From contig JAJSLI010000076.1 in assembly GCA_021272315.1 (NCBI GenBank), positions 1 through 64,000 on the forward strand: a stretch of DNA of 64,000 nt, read 5' to 3'. The notes under the pieces were generated by a model. That model saw only the letters and a program-made list of their open reading frames with translations. It did not search any database and was not told where the DNA came from. Below, piece after piece: positions 42,569 to 50,493 of this stretch. Source of the stretch: Methylacidiphilales bacterium (GTDB lineage Bacteria > Verrucomicrobiota > Verrucomicrobiia > Methylacidiphilales > UBA1321). How positions within the stretch are numbered: position 1 is the first letter of the stretch; every line of letters begins with the position of its first letter. Position numbers and translations under genes: made by a program.

Positions 42569-44065
42569 GTGACCACGCTGCCATCCCGCCAAGCTCCGGC
42601 TGCTCTCGTCATCGGCGCCGGTTTTGGGGGCCTGGGGGCGGCCATTCGCCTGCGAGCGAGGGGATATGACACAACCCTGCTCGAAATGCGCGACAAGCCG
42701 GGCGGCCGCGCCTATGTCTTCGAGGACAAGGGTTTTACTTACGACGCCGGACCCACCATCATCACCGTTCCGTTTCTGATCGACGAACTTTTCGCCTTGG
42801 CCGGCAAAAAAACCGAAGACTACGTGAAGATCGTCCCGGTCACGCCTTATTACCGGATTGTTTTTCACGATGGACAGGTATTTGACTACACGGGCAACGA
42901 GGAGGAAGTCGTCGAGCAGATCAAAAAATTCAATCCGGATGACGTGGCCGGCTACCGGCAATTTGCCGAGAAATCGCGCGCCATCTTCGAGCGCGCCTTT
43001 GTCGACCTCGCCGACCAGCCCTTCTCCTCTTTCGCCGACATGATACGGGTCGCGCCCGACCTCATCCGGCTTCGCTCCCACGAATCGGTCTTCCAACTTG
43101 TCTCCCGCTATATTAAGCATCCGCTTTTGCAGCAGGTCTTCAGCTTTAACCCTCTTCTTCTCGGCGGCAACCCGTTCCAGTCCTCCTCCATCTACTCGAT
43201 GATCCATTATCTCGAGCGCAAATGGGGCGTTCATTTCGCAATGGGCGGAACCGGTGCGCTCGTGCAAGCCCTCCTGCGCCTCTTCACCGACATGGGCGGC
43301 AAAATCCGGCTCAACGCCTGCGTCGAGGAATTGCTGGTCGAAAACGGGGCGGCCCGCGGCGTTCGGCTCTCCTCGGGCGAAGAACTTCCCGCCGCGGTGG
43401 TCGTTTCCAACGCCGATGTCGCCAATTTCTACAAGAAAGCCGTGCCTGCCGCGGCGCGGAAGAAATGGACCGATAAGCGGCTCGACCGGATGCGTTATTC
43501 GATGAGTGTTTTTCTCATCTATTTCGGGACGGACCGAACCTATCCCGACCTGGCCCACCACACGATTGTCCTTGCCGAGCGCTACCGGGAACTCTTGGAG
43601 GATATTTTCCGGAAAAAGATTCTCGCGGACGATTTTTCGCTCTATCTCCACGCGCCGACCCGGACCGATCCCTCGCTTGCGCCGCCCGGATGCGAATGCT
43701 TTTATGTGCTCTCCCCGGTGCCGAATCTTGGCGGGAAGGTCGATTGGAACGCGGTGAAGGAATTTTACGCCGACGCGATTCTGGCCTCGATCGAGAAGCT
43801 CTGTCCCGATTTGCGAAGGCATATCGTCAGCAAAATCATCTGGACGCCGCTCGATTTCGAAACGCAACTCGACGCGCACCTCGGCTCAGCCTTCCAGTTC
43901 GAGCCGATTTTGACCCAGAGCGCCTGGTTCCGGCCCCACAACGTCAGCGAAGATGTGAAGAATTTCTTTCTCGTCGGCGCGGGCACCCATCCCGGCGCGG
44001 GCGTGCCGGGCGTTCTCAGCAGCGCGAAGTTGCTGGAGAGAGTGTTGCCTGCTCTGCCAGTCTGA
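42569..44065 (+). CDS. phytoene desaturase-like FAD-dependent oxidoreductase (CrtI family)
   Basis: The 498-residue product (GTG 42569) starts with an FAD-binding motif LVIGAGFGGLGAAIRLRARG followed by DKPGGRAYVFEDKGFTYDAG, the usual opening of CrtI-type carotenoid desaturases. It ends with FLVGAGTHPGAGVPGVLSSA, the conserved C-terminal FAD contact of the same family. Substrates in this family are C30 or C40 polyprenes, so a role in carotenoid or related terpenoid synthesis is likely. No phytoene or squalene synthase gene (crtB/crtM) is present nearby, and the precise reaction cannot be fixed. The stop lies 12 bases from the convergent glmM stop. Confidence 0.85.
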   Translation: MTTLPSRQAPAALVIGAGFGGLGAAIRLRARGYDTTLLEMRDKPGGRAYVFEDKGFTYDAGPTIITVPFLIDELFALAGKKTEDYVKIVPVTPYYRIVFHDGQVFDYTGNEEEVVEQIKKFNPDDVAGYRQFAEKSRAIFERAFVDLADQPFSSFADMIRVAPDLIRLRSHESVFQLVSRYIKHPLLQQVFSFNPLLLGGNPFQSSSIYSMIHYLERKWGVHFAMGGTGALVQALLRLFTDMGGKIRLNACVEELLVENGAARGVRLSSGEELPAAVVVSNADVANFYKKAVPAAARKKWTDKRLDRMRYSMSVFLIYFGTDRTYPDLAHHTIVLAERYRELLEDIFRKKILADDFSLYLHAPTRTDPSLAPPGCECFYVLSPVPNLGGKVDWNAVKEFYADAILASIEKLCPDLRRHIVSKIIWTPLDFETQLDAHLGSAFQFEPILTQSAWFRPHNVSEDVKNFFLVGAGTHPGAGVPGVLSSAKLLERVLPALPV

Positions 44066-44077
44066 AGCCGGTTGCCG

Positions 44078-45436
44078 TTACAAGACCGCGAGGTGGTTTC
44101 GTATCGAAGCGAGAATACGATCAGCCACCGGCTGGAGGAGTGCCTCGTCGCGGGTTTCAACCAGGAGCCGGATTTTCGGTTCGGTGCCCGAGTAACGGAG
44201 CAGGATGCGGCCCTTCGTGCCGAGCTCCTTTTCAACGGCCTTGACCGTATCGGTCACCTCGGGCAACTGGTCGAGTGGGATGCGTTCACGCACCTTCACG
44301 TTGACGAGAAGCTGCGGATATTTCCGCAGGGCGAGACGCAACCGGCTCAGCGGCTCGCCGCGCGACTTCATGATTCGCAGGAGTTCGAGCGCGGTGACGA
44401 GTCCATCGCCGGTCGTGTTGTAATCGCGTAGGATCACGTGACCCGATTGCTCGCCGCCGACGTTGAGGTTGTGCGCCAGCATCAGCTCCAGCACGTAGCG
44501 GTCGCCGACGGCGGCGCGCAAAAGTTTTCCACCCGCCGCGGCAAGGCACTCGTCAAGGCCGAGGTTGCTCATCACGGTCGCTACCAGCGTGTTTTCAGCG
44601 AGCCTGCCTCGCTTGAGCCAATCGAGGGCAATAACGGCAAGCATCTCGTCGCCGTCGAGCAGCGAGCCGGTCTCATCGCAGCAAATGAGCCGATCCGCAT
44701 CGCCGTCGTGCGCGAGCCCGATCTGCGCGCTGAACTCGGGTACGGCCTTTTGAATCAAATCGGGACAGGTGCTGCCGCAGCCGTCGTTGATGTTGGTGCC
44801 GTTGGGTTCAGCGTTCAGCGCCCGCACTTCGGCGCCGAGCGCCCGCAGCACACTCGGCGTCGTTTCGTACGCCGCGCCGTGCCCGGCATCGACCACCACC
44901 CGTACGCCGCGCAGGTCGAGTCCCTGTCCGTAAGCTTCCACGGCGAGATCGGCATAACGGGCCGCGCTGTCCGGCCATGTCTCGACACGACCGATCCTTC
45001 CGCCGGTCGCGCTCTGGTTGCGCAAGGCATCGCTGAGGATCAGTCCCTCGAGTTCAAGTTCGAGCGCGTCGTCGCACTTGAGCCCGTCTGCGTTGAAAAT
45101 TTTCAGGCCGTTGTCCTCGAAAGGATTGTGCGAGGCACTGATAACGATGCCCGCGCTGCCTCGCAGATGCCGCGTTAGGAACGCAATGGCCGGAGTGGGA
45201 ACGACGCCCACCAGCATGACGTCGGCGCCCATCGAGGCGATGCCTTCCGCCACGGCCTGTTCGAGCATCGGCCCGGAAATTCGCGTGTCGCGACCGATCA
45301 CGACCGGCCTGTCCGGCTGGGCAAATTTCGCCGCCACGGCGCGGCCAAAGGCCACGGCGAGTGCCGGCGTCATCGGATATTCATTGGCGCGGCCGCGAAT
45401 CCCGTCCGTTCCGAATAGCCGCGATGGGGTCCCCAT
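44078..45436 (-). CDS. glmM: phosphoglucosamine mutase
   Basis: GlmM converts glucosamine-6-phosphate to glucosamine-1-phosphate for UDP-GlcNAc synthesis, which feeds peptidoglycan and lipid A. The 452-residue product (ATG 45436; TTG 45445 also possible) has RLFGTDGIRGRANEYPMTP at the N-terminus, the phosphoserine loop GIVISASHNPFEDNGLKIF, the metal-binding LAHDGDADRLICCDE, and GGEQSGHVILRDYNTTGDG for sugar binding. The end ILLRYSGTEPKIRLLVE is the phosphate-binding loop. It follows the FKBP gene by nine bases and may be the last gene of the export locus upstream. Confidence 0.95.
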   Translation of the reverse strand: MGTPSRLFGTDGIRGRANEYPMTPALAVAFGRAVAAKFAQPDRPVVIGRDTRISGPMLEQAVAEGIASMGADVMLVGVVPTPAIAFLTRHLRGSAGIVISASHNPFEDNGLKIFNADGLKCDDALELELEGLILSDALRNQSATGGRIGRVETWPDSAARYADLAVEAYGQGLDLRGVRVVVDAGHGAAYETTPSVLRALGAEVRALNAEPNGTNINDGCGSTCPDLIQKAVPEFSAQIGLAHDGDADRLICCDETGSLLDGDEMLAVIALDWLKRGRLAENTLVATVMSNLGLDECLAAAGGKLLRAAVGDRYVLELMLAHNLNVGGEQSGHVILRDYNTTGDGLVTALELLRIMKSRGEPLSRLRLALRKYPQLLVNVKVRERIPLDQLPEVTDTVKAVEKELGTKGRILLRYSGTEPKIRLLVETRDEALLQPVADRILASIRNHLAVL

Positions 45437-45445
45437 AAGGCGCAA

Positions 45446-45985
45446 TTAAATTCCGCCGGAAGGAGAAGCTTCGATGGACATGATCTCGACCTTGAAAATC
45501 AGCGTGGCGTTGGGCGGAATTGTGTCGCCGGCGCCGGCCTGGCCATAACCGAGCTGCGGGGGAATGATCAGCTTGCGTTTGCCGCCCGCTTTCATGCCCG
45601 CAAGGCCTTCGGTCCAGCCCTGGATGACCTGGGTGACGCCCAACACGAGAGAGAAGGGTTGCCCGCGGTCGTAGGAGGAATCGAACTTGGTCCCGTCCTG
45701 CAGCTTGCCCTCGTAATTGACCGCAAGGTGGTCGCCGGACTTTGCGGCCGGTCCCGTGCCCACGACCAAGTCGACATACTTCAGGCCCGATGGTGTGGTG
45801 ATGACCGGCTTGCCGCTCTCCGAGTCTGTCTCTTGGGAAGCCATGCCGGACGGCGCGGGTGGGGCGCTCTGGGCTTGCAGGACATTTCCGGTGAAAAGCT
45901 GTTCCACCGCGCCAAAAGTCAGCGCCAGGAAAAGCATGCCGGCAAAAACAAAACGACGATAACGGAGGGAGGGAAGCATTTTCAT
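45446..45985 (-). CDS. exported FKBP-type peptidyl-prolyl isomerase
   Basis: The 179-residue protein has an N-terminal signal or anchor segment (FVFAGMLFLALTFGAVEQLF) and a linker of about 35 residues. One FKBP domain follows: TTPSGLKYVDLVVGTGPAAK, VNYEGKLQDGTKFDSSYDRG, FSLVLGVTQVIQGWTEGLAG, KLIIPPQLGYGQAGAGDTIP and ATLIFKVEIMSI. All active-site aromatic and aliphatic positions look normal. It should act on proline peptide bonds in the periplasm, helping protein folding. It lies 55 bases downstream of the ABC transporter gene and nine bases upstream of glmM on the same strand. Confidence 0.92.
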   Translation of the reverse strand: MKMLPSLRYRRFVFAGMLFLALTFGAVEQLFTGNVLQAQSAPPAPSGMASQETDSESGKPVITTPSGLKYVDLVVGTGPAAKSGDHLAVNYEGKLQDGTKFDSSYDRGQPFSLVLGVTQVIQGWTEGLAGMKAGGKRKLIIPPQLGYGQAGAGDTIPPNATLIFKVEIMSIEASPSGGI

Positions 45986-46040
45986 GAAGGGGTCAGTTAA
46001 ACGTAAATCTCTCTAAAAAGCGAGAGCACACTGCGGTTGA

Positions 46041-47834
46041 TTACAACAACGGTTCCGGAGCCGCCGTCTTCCGTCTTTCCTGGCCAGCCGCATTCCAAAG
46101 CCGGGCGTAAACGCCGGCGCGAGCCAGCAGTTCCGGACCGGTGCCCGATTCAACGACCGAACCATTATCAAGGACGTGAATGCAGTCAACGTGGTGAATC
46201 GTGCTCAGCCGGTGAGTGACAATCAAAGTGGTAAAACGCCGCATCAGCGCCTGAAGCGTTTCCATGATTTCGGCCTCGGTTTCGAGATCGAGCGCGCTGG
46301 TTGGTTCGTCGAGGAGCAGGATCGGCGCGTTTTTCAGGAAGGCGCGGGCGAGGCCGATCCGCTGCTTCTGGCCACCGCTAAGCCGTACGCCCCGCTCGCC
46401 GACTTCCGTGTCGTAGCCGCGCGGTAGTTTCTGGATGAAGGCGTCGGCCTGCGCCGCTTCGGCCGCGGCACGAATCTCGGGGCGGCTCGCCTCGGGGCGG
46501 CCATAGGCGATGTTTTCCAACACCGTGCCGGAGAGCAAAAGTGTGTCTTGCAGCACGACGGAAATATTGGCGCGGAGCGATTTTTTTGTGGCGTCGCGTA
46601 CGTCGAAGCCGTCGACCCGTACACGGCCCGAGCCGGGATCGTAAAAGCGAGGCACGAGGGAAAGCAGCGTCGTCTTGCCCGCGCCGGTTCCGCCCACCAA
46701 GGCGACCGTCTGTCCCGGCTTTATTTCAAGGCTGATGCCGCGCAGGATCGGATGATCCGGCTCATAGGCAAAACCGACGTTTTCGAACGCGATCTCGCCG
46801 CGGGCGCGTGGCATCGGCTTCGCGCCGGGCATTTCCGGCACCGAGTCCTCCGCGTCCAGGATTTCAAAGACGCGCTGCATGCCCGCCACCGCGCCTTCCA
46901 TGGCCCAGGCGGTGTAACTGAGCCGTTCCAGCGGCTGGTAGAGTAGGCCGACATAGGCGAGGAAAAGGGTGAGTTGCCCGATTGAAAGCCGGTGATCGAG
47001 GATGTGGAGCGTCGCCACGTAGAGGACCAGCGACAGGCCGAGCGCCATCACCACCGATACCGCCAGCGATGAAATTGCACTGGTGATGGTGAGGTTGAGA
47101 TTGGCGGTGTAACTCTGCCGGGCTTCGCGCTCGAACTCGCGCACCTCGTATTCCTCCTGACCGAAGGCGTGGACAATGCGGATGCTGGTCAGGCCTTCGC
47201 TGGCGCGGGCCAGCACGTCGCTTTCCTCCTGTTGCAGGGTCGTCGTCTGCCGCCGTACGCGCGCGGAAAAGAAATAAATGGTCAGCCAGAGCGGTGGCAG
47301 GATCAACAGCGAGATGAAGGCCAGTTCCGGGTCCATTTTCAGCATGTAAACAAAGGTGATCAGCAAGGCGATGGAGGAGCCGACGATGGTATCGAAGCCG
47401 CGGTTAAAAAATGTCTGGATCGCCTGCGAATCGTAAGCGACCCGGAAGGTCGAGTCGCCGCTGCGCCGCCGGTCGTGAAAATGGAGCGGGAGGTATTGCA
47501 GGTAGGAGTAGAGCTGGGTGCGGACCTGCAGCAACGCCTTCAAGCCGACTTCAATCGAGACGTAATTGCTCCAAAACCCGGTCAGTCCGGCCAGAAGGTA
47601 GAGTGCGACCATGGCCAGCGCGGCGTAGAGCGCCGCTGCGCCTGGTGAAAACGTGAACGATTGCCATTGGACCGGTTCCCCGGCCTGCCGCGTTAGTACG
47701 TGATCGATGATCCACTGGATCGGCATGAACTTGAGCAAATTGAGGTTCGAACCGATCACCTGGAGGATCAGGCTGAAGCAGATCGTGCCAAGGTAGGGGC
47801 GGTAATAACCGATGACGCGGCGGTAAAGGTTCAC
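46041..47834 (-). CDS. MsbA-like ABC exporter (fused membrane and ATPase domains)
   Basis: From GTG 47834 the product has 597 residues, the usual size; the frame is open to 47972 but no ATG is available, and the N-terminus overlaps the end of the preceding gene. Six transmembrane helices occupy residues about 10-310. The ATPase domain has Walker A LVGGTGAGKTTLLSLV, the signature RLSGGQKQRIGLARAF, and Walker B ILLLDEPTSALD. Half-transporters of this type export lipid A, lipid-linked sugars, lipids or peptides as homodimers. The overlap with the glycosidase-glycosyltransferase gene upstream suggests it exports the glycan or glycolipid made by that enzyme. Confidence 0.9.
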   Translation of the reverse strand: MNLYRRVIGYYRPYLGTICFSLILQVIGSNLNLLKFMPIQWIIDHVLTRQAGEPVQWQSFTFSPGAAALYAALAMVALYLLAGLTGFWSNYVSIEVGLKALLQVRTQLYSYLQYLPLHFHDRRRSGDSTFRVAYDSQAIQTFFNRGFDTIVGSSIALLITFVYMLKMDPELAFISLLILPPLWLTIYFFSARVRRQTTTLQQEESDVLARASEGLTSIRIVHAFGQEEYEVREFEREARQSYTANLNLTITSAISSLAVSVVMALGLSLVLYVATLHILDHRLSIGQLTLFLAYVGLLYQPLERLSYTAWAMEGAVAGMQRVFEILDAEDSVPEMPGAKPMPRARGEIAFENVGFAYEPDHPILRGISLEIKPGQTVALVGGTGAGKTTLLSLVPRFYDPGSGRVRVDGFDVRDATKKSLRANISVVLQDTLLLSGTVLENIAYGRPEASRPEIRAAAEAAQADAFIQKLPRGYDTEVGERGVRLSGGQKQRIGLARAFLKNAPILLLDEPTSALDLETEAEIMETLQALMRRFTTLIVTHRLSTIHHVDCIHVLDNGSVVESGTGPELLARAGVYARLWNAAGQERRKTAAPEPLL

Positions 47835-47868
47835 GGTGAATGGTCCCGTTGGGTCGGGATAAAATCGA

Positions 47869-50493
47869 TCATCCTTTCGCGCCGGGTTTACGTTTCCCCA
47901 GCGGCTGGAGGCCGGCGCGGATCGCGGCGACCTCGACCAGTTCCGCCAGCCGGTGCCGCAGGCGCAGTCCATGGATCAGCCAGAGCAACGCAAAAAAAGA
48001 TACCACCGTGAGGACGTAGAGCGAACTGAGTGGGCGCCAGAGCATGATTACCAGCGAAAAGGTGAGGAGGAATCCTCCGACCAGCGATGAAAAGGTGCTG
48101 ACATTGAGAAAATTCCCCACGCGTGTCAGCCGCCGTCCGCGCGGATAAATTTCTGTCATCGAGAGCAGGCGCAGGTTCCACCAGCGGCTGGCAAAAATAT
48201 GCAGGTCCCAATTGGTCCAGCCGGTATCGAGCGAAAATTTCCAGCCTTCCTCATCGAGCAACTGCTCTGTTTTCACAAGCAAATGGGAGCGTTCCAGGCC
48301 CGTTTCGCTCCAAAAGGCGAGCTGCCCGGAAGCGCTCCACCTCACCGCGAGGTGCGGCGCGTCTTCCTTGGTATCGATGACCGCGGGTGGTGTCCGCTTG
48401 CCGCGCAACCAGGTGAAGTAGCGCGCCCAAGCCCGGCGCCAAGGCTGCATGATCGCCAGATAAAGCAACAGCAGCCGCGCGGGAATGCTGTCGAACTTCG
48501 CCTCGATGCGCGCCTGCGCCATGTAGACCAGCCCCACGATCAGCGTCATGCCGAACATGATCAGTGGAATCAGCCGCAGCCAGGAAAGGGGGGGCGGGAT
48601 CGACAGAAAAAAGATGAAGAGTGTCACCGCCAGCCATTCGAGGCTCCCGAGCAATGCGGCAAAAGGCGAATAGCGCTTTGGGTAAATGCATTGGAACAGG
48701 CCGGTGCCGAACACCCCGTGATAGATGATCGGGCGCGTAAAAAACGAATCCATCCGCACCTGGGAATAGACGTTGCCGTGCCAGATCGCTGAACCGGTCG
48801 GCCCGAAATACTGCAGGTGCTTGTAGCGCAGCATCGCTTCGGCCTCTCCGTAGCCGAGCTGCTGGCTAAAGTATGTCCGCACCTCGAAGCGGCGGTAATG
48901 CCAAACCACTGCGGCCGGGCTGAACACGATTTGATAACCATGCTGCATCAGCCGCCAGCAGACGTCTACGTCGTCACCAGCCTTGCGGTACTCGGGATCG
49001 AAGCCTCCGATCTCCTCAAGAGCCCATTTGTGATAGGCCATGTTGCAGCCGGGCACGTGTTCCGCAATGGTGTCGGTTATCAGCACGTGGCTGGGTGAGC
49101 CGGGAGCGGCTCCGACCGTGGCCTGGATCCAGTCGGTTGCGGGTGGCGAAATATTCGGTCCGCCGACCGCGGCAAAGTTGCCGGATAACAACGCGTGGAC
49201 GAGGAAGTAGAGCCAGTCGCGGTCGGCCATGCAGTCGGAGTCGGTGAAGGCGATCACGTCGCCCAGGGCCGCGGCGATGCCTACGTTGCGCGCAACGCTC
49301 AGTCCTTTGTTTACCTGGACAATGTTCCGCACCTGCGGGAAATCCTTCATGATTTCCTGCGTATTGTCTTTGGAGCCGTCGTCGACAAAGACCACCTCAT
49401 AGTTCGGGTAATGGAGATCCCGAAGCGAATTAAGACAGTCGCGCAGGGTACGCGCACCATTGTAGGAACAGACGATGACCGTGACCATCGGTAGCTCGGA
49501 CTCCGGTTTGAAACGCTGGTAGAGCGGACGTTCCGGTTTCTTCAGAAGGGGTTGCAGTGCCTGGTAGCTCAGCTTGGGACGGCGTTCGCGGGTCACGATA
49601 CCGAAGGCCCAATCGGTCACATCAATGCCGTCGGTGAACCACTCATCGGTCCAGGAAAAAATGAATGTTCCGGCCAGCCCACTTTCGAAAACGGTCGTCA
49701 CGTGCTCTGCCAACAGCCGCGCCTGCTCATCCTCAGAGTGTCGGATCGTGTCCATGCCAAATTCGCTCAGGAGGAGCGGTTTGTCTCCGGCCAGGTTTTG
49801 CAGGCGGCCGAGATAATTCACCAAGTCCTTCTTGCGGTGGAGATAGATGTTGTAGCTGTAGAAATCGACCTCGTTTGGCAGCAGGTATTCGGTGGGCGGA
49901 AAATTTGCATAGGCGGCCAGAGCGCCCGGATCGTGCTTTTTCACGATCCGCACGAGGGAATTCAGGAACTCCTCCATCCGCCGCGGGCCGTACCAGCGCA
50001 CCAGATCGGCGGGGATTTCGTTGTCGATGAAAAAGCCAAGCAAGGAAGGATGCCCGGAGTTCGCTTGCGCCGCTTCGGCGATGTTTTGCCGGATTGTTTC
50101 CAGTGTTTCGTGATCATCAAGGAAAAGTACCCGCTTGTGCCACGGAATCGTCACCATGACACGCAGGCGTTGCCCAAGTGCCAGATCGAGAAACCACCGC
50201 GGCGGTGTGTGGTAGACCCGCACAACGTTGATTCCGAGTTCCCGCATCAACCCGAAATCCACAGCCACTTTTTCCGGTTGAGGCAGGTTTGGGCCGTCAT
50301 CGGTCGCGGGCCGGAACGGGCCGTAAGTTACACCCTGCAAATAAAACTTTCGGTCACCCTCAAAAAAGAACTTGGACCGTACCTGCAGACGGGGAAGGTC
50401 GGTCGCGGAGATCGGCGCCGCGTTAACTACATCATGCACGCCCGGCAGTTTCTCCGAGCCCGATGCGCCCGGCAAGTCAGGACTTGGCCCCAT
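47869..50493 (-). CDS. glycosidase-glycosyltransferase fusion protein (GH clan A + GT2)
   Basis: An 874-residue two-enzyme protein. Residues 35-315 resemble a clan GH-A TIM-barrel glycosidase (GH2 or GH5 type): likely acid/base E159 in FFIDNEIP and nucleophile E244 in LLSEFGMD, followed by FSWTDEWFTDG. Residues 335-560 form a GT2 transferase with VTVIVCSYNG, VFVDDGSKDN (D371), TDSDC (DxD at 418-420) and GGFDPEYRKAGDDVDVCWRL (acceptor region). Membrane helices occur only after the GT2 domain (about 605-665 and 800-845). The polypeptide therefore seems to keep both catalytic domains on the cytoplasmic side. It overlaps the RND gene by 17 bases and the ABC exporter gene by about 35. Confidence 0.85.
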   Translation of the reverse strand: MGPSPDLPGASGSEKLPGVHDVVNAAPISATDLPRLQVRSKFFFEGDRKFYLQGVTYGPFRPATDDGPNLPQPEKVAVDFGLMRELGINVVRVYHTPPRWFLDLALGQRLRVMVTIPWHKRVLFLDDHETLETIRQNIAEAAQANSGHPSLLGFFIDNEIPADLVRWYGPRRMEEFLNSLVRIVKKHDPGALAAYANFPPTEYLLPNEVDFYSYNIYLHRKKDLVNYLGRLQNLAGDKPLLLSEFGMDTIRHSEDEQARLLAEHVTTVFESGLAGTFIFSWTDEWFTDGIDVTDWAFGIVTRERRPKLSYQALQPLLKKPERPLYQRFKPESELPMVTVIVCSYNGARTLRDCLNSLRDLHYPNYEVVFVDDGSKDNTQEIMKDFPQVRNIVQVNKGLSVARNVGIAAALGDVIAFTDSDCMADRDWLYFLVHALLSGNFAAVGGPNISPPATDWIQATVGAAPGSPSHVLITDTIAEHVPGCNMAYHKWALEEIGGFDPEYRKAGDDVDVCWRLMQHGYQIVFSPAAVVWHYRRFEVRTYFSQQLGYGEAEAMLRYKHLQYFGPTGSAIWHGNVYSQVRMDSFFTRPIIYHGVFGTGLFQCIYPKRYSPFAALLGSLEWLAVTLFIFFLSIPPPLSWLRLIPLIMFGMTLIVGLVYMAQARIEAKFDSIPARLLLLYLAIMQPWRRAWARYFTWLRGKRTPPAVIDTKEDAPHLAVRWSASGQLAFWSETGLERSHLLVKTEQLLDEEGWKFSLDTGWTNWDLHIFASRWWNLRLLSMTEIYPRGRRLTRVGNFLNVSTFSSLVGGFLLTFSLVIMLWRPLSSLYVLTVVSFFALLWLIHGLRLRHRLAELVEVAAIRAGLQPLGKRKPGAKG

